Notes under the pieces: generated by a model | The model's database searches: none | Seen by the model: the letters and a program-made list of their open reading frames with translations, nothing else | What the model was told of the DNA's origin: nothing | Position numbers and translations under genes: made by a program | Shown here: positions 1 to 6,329 of the stretch, piece by piece | How positions within the stretch are numbered: position 1 is the first letter of the stretch | How the letters are laid out: every line of letters starts with the position of its first letter | DNA from: Chromatiaceae bacterium | Lineage (GTDB): Bacteria > Pseudomonadota > Gammaproteobacteria > Chromatiales > Chromatiaceae | Assembly: GCA_028277465.1 (NCBI GenBank) | Contig: JANQGF010000270.1 | Span: 1-36,222, forward strand | Length of the DNA stretch: 36,222 bases | Direction of reading: 5' to 3'

Positions 1-114
1 TCTGGCACCCCGGAGCATGAAACAAGAGCCGCAGCAGTTTGCAGGCTCGTCGCGGCGAGGCGCCGCTCCCACCAAATCGAGCGGCTGGGGTGCTGTTCCG
101 TTCCACGGTTCGGC

Positions 115-597
115 TCAGTGACCAGCCCCTGGAATGCCCCAGGGACCCCACTCGGACCCCGGGCCCCTCATACCACCCATTCCGATGGGGGGCTTCTGGC
201 TCGGGTAGAAGTAGGTGTCGCCGGTCGGGGTAACGCGGAAGGAACCGGCCACATCTCCCATCGAGCTCATGCTGAGATCAGGGGCAGCCATGCCAACCGG
301 ATAGAGCGTGATGCCGGTCGGCGCGACCCGGTAGGCACCGAACATGCCGTGAAAGTCCCGAACCAGTTTCATGTTGGGATAGAGATAGGTGTCTCCGCTC
401 GGGGCGACCCGGTAGTATCCCCCCATACCGGCCATCGCCTTCAGCGCGGTGTCGACGGAGATCTGCGCCGCCTCGGACGAGCCCCCGTTCCCGCTCACTG
501 CTTCCTCTGTATCGGCTTGGGCCGTCGCGACGGCCAGGCCCAGAGCCAGGACCGCTGCAACCTTGGGCGCTTGGGCGATCGAACTCATCTCGAACAT
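115..597 (-). CDS. small exported protein with three YP-motif repeats
   Basis: The product has 160 residues. The ATG at 597 is chosen because a GGAGGAGGAG ribosome binding site lies just before it; longer starts add a low-quality extension. The N-terminus (about residues 1-28) looks like a Sec signal peptide ending ATAQA. The mature part carries three copies of a short motif: YYRVAPSGDTYLYP, AYRVAPTGITLYP and SFRVTPTGDTYFYP. Between and after them it is rich in Met and Gly (GMGGMRG near the end). One copy of the same motif (YFKITPEGAIFFYP) lies inside the Met/Gly repeat protein at 5261-6115, so I infer that the two belong to one system. The gene follows the sigma-54 regulator gene on the same strand with a 140-bp gap containing a weak sigma-54-type promoter. 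I do not recognise a family; the function is unknown. An export or surface/structural role is inference. Confidence 0.72.
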   Translation of the reverse strand: MFEMSSIAQAPKVAAVLALGLAVATAQADTEEAVSGNGGSSEAAQISVDTALKAMAGMGGYYRVAPSGDTYLYPNMKLVRDFHGMFGAYRVAPTGITLYPVGMAAPDLSMSSMGDVAGSFRVTPTGDTYFYPSQKPPIGMGGMRGPGSEWGPWGIPGAGH

Positions 598-654
598 CTC
601 TCCTCCTCCTACACTCTCTATTGTGAAGACTGATCTCGCCTCGGTTGCAGACCG

Positions 655-671
655 GTGCGACTCACGCGCCG
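655..671 (-). promoter_or_regulatory. possible sigma-54 promoter before the YP-motif protein
   Basis: On the minus strand the sequence reads CGGCGCG-TGAG-TCGCA, which has the obligatory GG-N10-GC spacing (GG at 670-669, GC at 658-657) and resembles TGGCACG-N4-TTGCA. A start near 645 would give a leader of about 48 nt. GG-N10-GC is common by chance in GC-rich DNA and no matching palindrome was found upstream, so this is weaker than the two plus-strand promoters. Confidence 0.3.
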
Positions 672-737
672 GGCGCCCCCTGCCCCAGGACCAAGAGCCG
701 AGACCGACCCCTGACTCGCTCAACCCGACAGCTGCAG

Positions 738-2120
738 CTATCCTGGGGCGGAACGGCTTCCCGAACCACACGCATCCACGAGTCCATAGCGGCGAATCAT
801 CCGGTAGATGTTCCGCTCGCTCACATCGAGCACCTCGGCCACCTTGGCGCGACGGCCGGATTGTTTATGGAGTTGCAGTCGCAGATACTCGGCCTGGAGC
901 TCATCGAGGGTGGGATCGTGGTCGAAGCTTACAGTCACCTTCACACCGCTCTTCCCCCCGCTGCTGCCGAAGGCCAAGTGCTCCGGCCGAATGCTGCTGC
1001 TGTCTTGCGACAGGATGATCGCCCGCTCGATCACGTTTCTCAGCTCTCGAACATTGCCTGGCCAGTCGTAGGCGGTCAGACGGCGCAGTGCCTCGCCCGA
1101 GAGACGCTTGTTGATGCGACGCGAAAAGTTGTGGTGCTGAATGAAGTGCGCGGCCAGATAGGGAATGTCGTCGCGACGGGCGCGCAAGGGAGGCACCTCG
1201 ATGACGAAGGTGCTCAGACGGTAGAAGAGGTCCGAGCGGAACCGACCATCCAGGCTCATGGCCTCCAGGTCGCGATTCGTCGCCGCCACGATGCGCGCGT
1301 TGGCCTCCAGATTCTTGGTCCCACCGACGCGCCGGAAGACGCCCGTCTCCAGCACCCGCAGTAGCTTGGCCTGGATGGAGGCCTCGATCTCGCCGATCTC
1401 GTCGAGGAAGAGGGTTCCGTCTTCCGCGCCCTCGATCAGACCCCGCTTGAGCCGATCGGCGCCGGTGAAGGCCCCTCTCTCGTGCCCGAAGAGCTCGGAC
1501 TCGAAGAGCTTCTCCTGCAAGGAGCAGCAGTCCACCGGAACGAAGTTCCGACGCGCCCGACCGCTGCATTCGTGGACTGCGCGGGCCACCAGCTCCTTGC
1601 CGGATCCGCTCTCGCCCTGGATCAGGACATTGACGTCGGTCGGACCGACGGCCGCGATCGTCTCCTTGGTCTTCAACAGGAGGGCACTGACACCTACCAT
1701 GAAGTTGGCCATCGAGTCCCTGGCCTTCAGACGCTGCTGGCAGAAGCGATGATCGTTACGCAGCGCCGCGTCGTCGAGCGCCCGCTTCACCACCAGGCTC
1801 AGCGCATCCGGGCTGGTCGGCTTGACCAGATACTCGTAGGCCCCGGCCTTGATTGCCCCAACGGCGTCGCGCACCGACCCGTAGGCGGTCAACACCACGA
1901 CCGGCTGACTCCTGGCCAAGTCCGGCAGCCGCTCGAGTATGTCGCCGTCGGCAAGCCTCACATCGGCGATGATGAGATGCGGCTCATGGGCGGATAGATG
2001 GGCCTCCGCCCCCGCCCAGCTCCCGGTCCCGGTGGTCTCGTATCCCAGCCGATTGAGCTGACCCACGATCAGCCGATTCAGGGTCAGATCGTCTTCGATC
2101 ACCAGAATCTTCTGGGACAT
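738..2120 (-). CDS. sigma-54-dependent response regulator, NtrC family
   Basis: A 460-residue activator with the full three-domain layout. An N-terminal receiver (about 1-120) has the acidic pair E9-D10/D11 and a phospho-acceptor Asp53 in IIADVRL. A central AAA+ domain (about 140-375) has the Walker A motif GESGSGKE, the sigma-54 contact loop GAFTGA, the Walker B region GTLFLDEIGE and the R-finger region of the family. A C-terminal Fis-type helix-turn-helix reads GRRAKVAEVLDVSERNIYRM. Proteins of this type bind upstream palindromes, form rings and hydrolyse ATP to open sigma-54 promoters. The start lies 3 bp beyond the kinase stop, so the two are co-transcribed. Two palindromes with properly placed sigma-54 promoters near 4.1-4.8 kb are the likely targets (inference). 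No close named homologue is recognised. Confidence 0.95.
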   Translation of the reverse strand: MSQKILVIEDDLTLNRLIVGQLNRLGYETTGTGSWAGAEAHLSAHEPHLIIADVRLADGDILERLPDLARSQPVVVLTAYGSVRDAVGAIKAGAYEYLVKPTSPDALSLVVKRALDDAALRNDHRFCQQRLKARDSMANFMVGVSALLLKTKETIAAVGPTDVNVLIQGESGSGKELVARAVHECSGRARRNFVPVDCCSLQEKLFESELFGHERGAFTGADRLKRGLIEGAEDGTLFLDEIGEIEASIQAKLLRVLETGVFRRVGGTKNLEANARIVAATNRDLEAMSLDGRFRSDLFYRLSTFVIEVPPLRARRDDIPYLAAHFIQHHNFSRRINKRLSGEALRRLTAYDWPGNVRELRNVIERAIILSQDSSSIRPEHLAFGSSGGKSGVKVTVSFDHDPTLDELQAEYLRLQLHKQSGRRAKVAEVLDVSERNIYRMIRRYGLVDACGSGSRSAPG

Positions 2121-2123
2121 GGC

Positions 2124-3980
2124 TCAATGCTCCATCGCCGCGGCGTCCGCATCCGGGAAGAGCACGGTGAACCGACTGCCCTGCCCGAGAACGCTGTCCA
2201 CCTGAATCGCCCCACCATGGCTCTCCACGATGGCCTTGGTGATCGAAAGGCCGAGCCCCGTCCCACGGACACCATCCGCCCGGCGGCTGAAGAAGGGCTC
2301 GAAGATACGGAATCGGTCGCCAGGGCCGATACCGACACCCGTGTCCTCGAACGCGACGGCGATCTGTTCCTCCGAGCGGAAACAGCGCACCGACAGACGG
2401 CCGCCACCCGGCATGGCGTGACAGGCATTCTGAGCCAGGTTCAGGGTCATCATGCGAAGGTCGCTGTCGGCGGCCAACACCCGCAATGGACGGCCCTCGA
2501 CCTCGCAACCGAGATCGATTCCTTGCTCCTTCGCCTCCCAGCCAAGGAGCTTCACGGTCTCCTCGACGATCTGCTCCAAGACGACCAGCTCAGGCTGGGA
2601 CGGGGGGGGCATGCTCAGCTTGAGGAGACGCCCGGTCACTCGCTCGCATGTCGTCACTTCATGGTCGACCAGCTCGAGATATTCGGCGAGCTTGCCGGAA
2701 TCGGGGCGGGGGTCACGACTGATCTGCTCGACCTCGTGCAGGGCCAGACGCAGAGCCGTCAGCGGATTATGGATCTCATGGGCCACCCCGGCGGCAAGGC
2801 GCCCGAGCTCGGAGAGGCGCTGTTCATGGGAGAAACGGACCTGTTGCTCGAGATCGCGGATCGACTCCACGACCATCGGGGTCGGCCTGCCGTCTCGCAC
2901 GGCCTGCATCGGAGCGGCGTAGACCTCCACGTCCAGGCTCCCGCCATCGACCTTGGCATGCCGGTGCACGACTCGCAGCGGCTCTCCAGTCGAGAGCACC
3001 TGCTGAAGGGTACAGAGGGTCAGGGTGTCCGGACAGGGGGTATCGCGCGCGTGGGCGGCCGCGTAGCAGAACTGGGGTGGGCGATCCGTCTCCCGAAAAC
3101 CGAGCTGCTGCCGATAGGTTACGTTGGAGAGCACGACCCGATAGTCACGGTCAATCACGCGGATGCCATCCGGCACAGCATCCACCAGGCCTTGCAGAAA
3201 GACCTCCTTCTCGCGGAGCTCACGAAGCCTCGACTGCAGGCTGTCGGCCATGCGATTGAAGTGATCCCCAAGCAAGGAGAACTCGTCTCGTCCCGGCAGA
3301 TGGATGCGGGCGTCCAGGTCTCCCCGCATCAGACGCTGGCTCACCTCGGAGAGGCGCTCCACGGGCCGCATGACGTAGCGGCGGATGAACCACCAACCAC
3401 CAGTGATATTGATCAGAACGATGAGCGCCCCCGAGCCCATCAGAAGCAGGGTCGTGGTCCACGCCTTGTCGCGGATCGGGGCCGCATCGAAGTCCACGTA
3501 GAGTATCCCACCGAGCGACCTATCCGGGCGCGGCCGATCGCACCCTGGACACGCCCGATCCGTCGCGATCGGATTGACGCTGCGCAGGATCGCCCGCCCG
3601 TCCTGGTCCTCGAGCAGCCGCATCGCAGGCCAATCCTCATCCATCGCGTCCGACCGGTCGAAGGCGGCAAAGCGGCTGGCGCCGCTAGCGAAACGAAGCC
3701 CGCCCGCTGGATCGGTGAGGCTGACCCCCAGGATCCCAGGCTCGCTGGCGAGCCGGTTCACCATCTCTCGCACCCCATCGTCGTCGCCTTTGCGTATCAA
3801 GCCCTCGAGCGATGTCTGGACGAGTCGGCTGACTTGTTCAGCGGTCCTGGCGCGCTCGTCCTCGAGCTGTCCGCGATAGAGGCTCATGAAAAGGATCAAG
3901 AAGAACAGCGAGCTGACGAGGAGCCCGGCGGCCGTGCCAGCAGCGAACTTGCGGTTGAGATTGTCGTTGAGCCAGTGCAT
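2124..3980 (-). CDS. membrane sensor histidine kinase with periplasmic CPGC and a Cys-rich PAS
   Basis: A 618-residue kinase. A first membrane helix spans about residues 12-34, a periplasmic sensor about 35-172, and a second helix about 173-198. A HAMP domain (about 199-255) and a PAS domain (about 258-380) follow. Then come the H-box GVAHEIHNPL with phospho-acceptor His401 and a HATPase domain with the N-box NLAQNACHA and G-boxes DTGVGIG and GTGLGLS. The sensor contains a vicinal pair C144-P-G-C147. The PAS has the pattern CYxxxHxxxxPCxxxxxxC (C305, H310, C316, C323), which suggests metal or redox sensing; this is inference. The architecture resembles NtrY/ZraS-type kinases that pair with NtrC-family regulators, and the partner gene follows directly. 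It is divergent from the small-protein genes to the right. Confidence 0.93.
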   Translation of the reverse strand: MHWLNDNLNRKFAAGTAAGLLVSSLFFLILFMSLYRGQLEDERARTAEQVSRLVQTSLEGLIRKGDDDGVREMVNRLASEPGILGVSLTDPAGGLRFASGASRFAAFDRSDAMDEDWPAMRLLEDQDGRAILRSVNPIATDRACPGCDRPRPDRSLGGILYVDFDAAPIRDKAWTTTLLLMGSGALIVLINITGGWWFIRRYVMRPVERLSEVSQRLMRGDLDARIHLPGRDEFSLLGDHFNRMADSLQSRLRELREKEVFLQGLVDAVPDGIRVIDRDYRVVLSNVTYRQQLGFRETDRPPQFCYAAAHARDTPCPDTLTLCTLQQVLSTGEPLRVVHRHAKVDGGSLDVEVYAAPMQAVRDGRPTPMVVESIRDLEQQVRFSHEQRLSELGRLAAGVAHEIHNPLTALRLALHEVEQISRDPRPDSGKLAEYLELVDHEVTTCERVTGRLLKLSMPPPSQPELVVLEQIVEETVKLLGWEAKEQGIDLGCEVEGRPLRVLAADSDLRMMTLNLAQNACHAMPGGGRLSVRCFRSEEQIAVAFEDTGVGIGPGDRFRIFEPFFSRRADGVRGTGLGLSITKAIVESHGGAIQVDSVLGQGSRFTVLFPDADAAAMEH

Positions 3981-4093
3981 GCCTTGCGCCTGTCGCGCCC
4001 AAGATCGAGTCGCAGATGACGTGGCGACCCTCCTGACCTGGTCGCCTCCTCGCCCAATTCCGTTCTAAGCGTAGCCGTCTCCTTGCGGATGAC

Positions 4094-4110
4094 ACTGACA
4101 ATTTGTCAGT
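4094..4110. promoter_or_regulatory. perfect 17-bp palindrome, probable activator site (UAS 1)
   Basis: ACTGACAATTTGTCAGT is a perfect inverted repeat with 8-bp arms around one central T. It lies in the divergent region between the kinase gene and the next rightward gene. Its centre is 108 bp upstream of the GG of a rightward sigma-54 promoter at 4209-4224, a normal distance for an NtrC-type enhancer. A near copy (11 of 13 core bases) lies at 4711-4723 in the same relation to a second promoter. It is also about 115 bp from the kinase start, so autoregulation is possible. Confidence 0.7.
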
Positions 4111-4208
4111 TCTTGGGTCTTTCAGTTCTTCCAGCTGCCGATGCCTCTGCCCATCGACCAGTCTCGCGCCGACGCGGTCGGTCCGCTCAACCGGCTAGGG
4201 ACCCTGCA

Positions 4209-4224
4209 GGGCATGGGGCTTGCA
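4209..4224 (+). promoter_or_regulatory. sigma-54 (-24/-12) promoter 1
   Basis: The sequence GGGCATG-GGGC-TTGCA matches the consensus TGGCACG-N4-TTGCA well and has an exact TTGCA -12 element. GG is at 4210-4211 and GC at 4222-4223, with ten bases between. The expected transcript start is near 4235, about 43 nt before the ATG at 4278. The palindrome at 4094-4110 sits at an enhancer distance upstream and an NtrC-family regulator is encoded next door. Confidence 0.62.
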
Positions 4225-4277
4225 GATCAGCGATCGGGTCGACGAGATAGATCCTGACAACAAACGGGCGGGTAATC

Positions 4278-4673
4278 ATGAATAGACAGGCTAGGGCCAT
4301 CGGGGCGGGACTCTTGTGGATGGGGACCCTGGTGATGGAATCGGCATTGGCCACCGTGCCCCTGGATGAACAGCCGGACGTCATCGCCTTCGCGCGGATC
4401 GCCGGCTGGCAGATGGCGGCACTTGCCAGGAGAGTGATGGCTCGCTGCTGCTGTTCCCAGTCCATCGAGCCCGAGCCGCACCGACGGCGATGGGATCTCG
4501 CGATCGATCTCACCCCCCAACAAGGGCCCTGCCAGATTGGCAGGTGCACCGAGCCGGAGGTCGCTGCCCGCCGCCCGAGGCCCCGAGATCCCTTGAGAAA
4601 TGCTTTAAGCAACTGTTTTATTAGAGAAAGAACACATTTGCGCAGATCCGTCGTCCCCTCTTGTGCGGGATGA
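4278..4673 (+). CDS. hypothetical small exported protein, C-terminus doubtful
   Basis: The reading frame has 131 codons. The start is supported by GGGCGGG five bases before the ATG and by the sigma-54 promoter at 4209-4224. The first 25 residues (ending in ESALA) look like a signal peptide, and the next 25 or so have good codon usage. After about residue 50 the product becomes Arg/Cys/Pro-rich, and beyond about 4600 the DNA becomes AT-rich with unusual codons, so the true product may be shorter or the gene may be frame-shifted. Another frame from about 4440 to 4595 stays open and is Ser/Pro-rich. No family is recognised. A regulatory RNA or leader from the promoter is an alternative. If the gene is not real, 3981-4901 is a regulatory gap holding the two palindromes and two promoters. 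Confidence 0.38.
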   Translation: MNRQARAIGAGLLWMGTLVMESALATVPLDEQPDVIAFARIAGWQMAALARRVMARCCCSQSIEPEPHRRRWDLAIDLTPQQGPCQIGRCTEPEVAARRPRPRDPLRNALSNCFIRERTHLRRSVVPSCAG

Positions 4674-4710
4674 GAGACGACCGCGCGAGGGGTCCATAAG
4701 CAACGGCTTG

Positions 4711-4723
4711 TGACAAATGGTCA
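4711..4723. promoter_or_regulatory. imperfect palindrome, probable activator site (UAS 2)
   Basis: TGACAAATGGTCA matches the core of the perfect palindrome at 4094-4110 in 11 of 13 positions and keeps the TGAC...GTCA half-sites. Its centre is 97 bp upstream of the GG of the sigma-54 promoter at 4813-4828. The stretch between (about 4765-4800) is AT-rich, with a sequence near 4785-4797 that matches the IHF consensus only with two mismatches, so DNA bending there is possible but unproven. Confidence 0.62.
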
Positions 4724-4812
4724 GGGTCGCGAGTCGAGTTCACGCCCGCAATCCTCAGGTGACCCAGAAAAAAGACAACATAAACAATGGTTAATCTCAT
4801 GACCGACGAGGT

Positions 4813-4828
4813 TGGCGCGGATGCTGCT
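4813..4828 (+). promoter_or_regulatory. sigma-54 (-24/-12) promoter 2
   Basis: TGGCGCG-GATG-CTGCT fits TGGCACG-N4-TTGCA, with GG at 4814-4815, ten bases, then GC at 4826-4827. Transcription should start near 4839, about 63 nt before the ATG at 4902. It probably drives the small exported gene at 4902, the Met/Gly protein at 5261 and perhaps the downstream cytochrome and molybdoenzyme genes, since no better promoter was seen before 6330. Confidence 0.62.
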
Positions 4829-4901
4829 CACCGGCGGTCGGCGGTTCGTTCGGTAGCGAACCATTGGAACGATCGTAAGGTGCGACTGGGGTGCTCATCG
4901 C

Positions 4902-5201
4902 ATGAAACAGAAAGGCAAGGCTGCGGCCCTGATCAGTGCCCTCTTGGGCCAAAGCGCGCTCAGTGCATCCCTCGGCGGTTACCCCATCGCCGGGACACGA
5001 CCATCCGAACGACCCGCCGGGGCACCGGTGATCCGCGAGGTCCAGAGATCTGCCGACTGGTACAGAGGCGCGCTGACGGGAATCTCACGGCCCTATCCAG
5101 CCAGTCTCGGGTTCCTCGAGGACCAAGGGAACTGGTACACGCCCTTCAATCGACCGGGAATGCTCGGACGCTACGACCTGCGGGGTTGGCACGGCCAGTA
5201 A
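4902..5201 (+). CDS. small exported protein, unknown function
   Basis: A 99-residue product. GGGGTG lies about nine bases before the ATG, and the gene is the first after the sigma-54 promoter at 4813-4828. Residues 1-22 form a probable signal peptide (basic MKQKGK start, then an Ala/Leu core ending SALSA). The mature part is rich in Gly, Tyr, Arg and Pro (for example GGYPIAG, NWYTPFNRPG, GRYDLRGWHG) and has no Cys. I recognise no domain. The next gene, the Met/Gly protein, starts 59 bp downstream on the same strand, so they are probably co-transcribed. The Gly/Tyr bias is loosely reminiscent of sulfur-globule envelope proteins of purple sulfur bacteria, but I cannot claim homology. Confidence 0.65.
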   Translation: MKQKGKAAALISALLGQSALSASLGGYPIAGTRPSERPAGAPVIREVQRSADWYRGALTGISRPYPASLGFLEDQGNWYTPFNRPGMLGRYDLRGWHGQ

Positions 5202-5260
5202 CCCCGCCTTCCCGGAACCGCTAACTGCGCTAACTGTGAATGAACGATGGAGGATCTGGA

Positions 5261-6115
5261 ATGAAGTTGTCATTGAAGAGGTTCAAGAATGCCGCTGTTT
5301 CCGCCATTTTCGGCCTGGCCTTGGCCGGCAGCGGAACGGCGGCTTACAGCATGGGCGGCTGGGTCTGGGTGCCCTCCGGCATGGGCGGCATGTCCGGGAT
5401 GGGCATGGGCGGCATGGGCATGGGCGGCATGTCCGGCATGGGTATGTCAGGCATGCGCGGGATGTACGGTATGGGTGGTATGGGGGGCATGTCCGGCATG
5501 GGCGGCTATTGGGTGCCCGCCGGGATGTACGGTATGTCTGGGATGGGCGGCATGTCGGGAATGGGTGGCATGTCCGGCATGGGTGGCTACTGGGTGCCCG
5601 CCGGGATGTACGGTATGGGTGGCATGGGTGGCATGTCGGGAATGGGCGGCATGGGCGGCTACTGGGTGCCCGCCGGGATGTATGGCATGAGCGGCATGGG
5701 CGGCATGTCGGGAATGTATGGCATGGGCGGCATGAGCGGCATGGGCGGCATGAGCGGCATGGGCGGCATGGGCGGCATGTCGGGAATGTACGGCATGGGT
5801 GGCATGTCCGGCATGTCCGGCTACTTCAAGATCACGCCTGAGGGAGCGATCTTCTTCTATCCCTTCACCGGCATGAGCGGCATGTCCGGGATGGGTGGCA
5901 TGGGCGGCATGTCGGGAATGTACGGCATGGGCGGTATGGGCGGCATGTCGGGAATGTACGGCATGGGTGGCATGTCCGGGATGGGCATGGGCGGTATGGG
6001 TGGCATGTCCGGCATGGGCGGCTGGGTCTGGGTACCCGCCGGGATGCACGGAATGTCTGGCATGGGCATGTCGGGGATGGGTGGCATGTCCAGCTGGAAC
6101 CCACCGTCACAATGA
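5261..6115 (+). CDS. exported Met/Gly-repeat protein (24% Met)
   Basis: A 284-residue product. The ATG at 5261 is chosen over 5240 because GGAGG precedes it by eight bases and a proper signal peptide follows (MKLSLKRFKNAAV..., cleavage near GTAAYS). The mature protein is almost entirely MGG, MSG and MYG triplets: I count 69 Met in 284 residues and no Cys. The repeats are interrupted by five aromatic/Pro modules (GGWVWVPSG, three of GGYWVPAG, GGWVWVPAG) and by one YFKITPEGAIFFYP motif near residue 195. That last motif is shared with the exported protein at 115-597. No known family is recognised. Possible roles, all inference: a Met-based metal (Cu(I)/Ag) or oxidant sink, a scaffold for sulfur or another element, or a surface/structural polymer. 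The context suggests it works with the Mo-enzyme system downstream. Confidence 0.85.
   Translation: MKLSLKRFKNAAVSAIFGLALAGSGTAAYSMGGWVWVPSGMGGMSGMGMGGMGMGGMSGMGMSGMRGMYGMGGMGGMSGMGGYWVPAGMYGMSGMGGMSGMGGMSGMGGYWVPAGMYGMGGMGGMSGMGGMGGYWVPAGMYGMSGMGGMSGMYGMGGMSGMGGMSGMGGMGGMSGMYGMGGMSGMSGYFKITPEGAIFFYPFTGMSGMSGMGGMGGMSGMYGMGGMGGMSGMYGMGGMSGMGMGGMGGMSGMGGWVWVPAGMHGMSGMGMSGMGGMSSWNPPSQ
5341..6096 (+). repeat. coding minisatellite of ATGGGCGGC/ATGTCCGGC-type units
   Basis: Nine-base units coding for Met-Gly-Gly or Met-Ser-Gly are repeated with small variants through most of the gene. The longest exact copy I found is 44 bp, at 5768-5811 and 5936-5979, offset by 168 bp. All units keep the frame, so gain or loss of units would change length without breaking the protein. 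The opposite strand is also open (His/Ala repeats), which is a by-product of the repeat and not a gene. Confidence 0.85.
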
Positions 6116-6244
6116 GGACTGGCGACTGAGCCTCGATGTTGTTCCAGCACAGGGAGGTGCTGATTGGGCGCCCACCTCGGCCAGCCGGAGATGGACGCCG
6201 CGCGGTCACGGCGGGCTTCAACCAGGGCGCAAGGTGCAATGCCT

Positions 6245-6264
6245 GCCCGGGGTCTCCGCCGGGC
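6245..6264 (+). other. GC-rich hairpin between the Met/Gly gene and the cytochrome gene
   Basis: GCCCGG, eight bases, CCGGGC forms a perfect 6-bp stem. No T-run follows, so it is not a classical terminator. It lies in the 214-bp gap 6116-6329, in which I see no other gene or strong promoter. It could tune mRNA stability or read-through from the abundant-protein gene into the enzyme genes (inference). Confidence 0.35.
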
Positions 6265-6329
6265 TGCAGACGTCCTGCCGCCGACGGGAAGGAGCCGACG
6301 GACGAGCGAAACCTTCCGGAGGGTTGAAG

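Noticed and set aside
3984-4000. GG-N10-GC on the minus strand just before the kinase gene
   Set aside because: Transcription would start inside the coding region and the -12 element is GCGCA; such matches are frequent by chance in GC-rich DNA.
5447-6049. Long open frame on the minus strand coding His/Ala repeats opposite the Met/Gly gene
   Set aside because: It is the mirror of the ATGGGC-type repeat; it has no ribosome binding site or signal peptide, and the plus-strand frame has both.
5341-6096. Regular repeats resembling a CRISPR array
   Set aside because: Units are 9 bp, continuous and in frame, without equal-length unique spacers.
6225-6258. GG-N10-GC match in the gap before the pentaheme cytochrome
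   Set aside because: The flanking bases do not fit the -24 or -12 consensus and there is no nearby palindrome.
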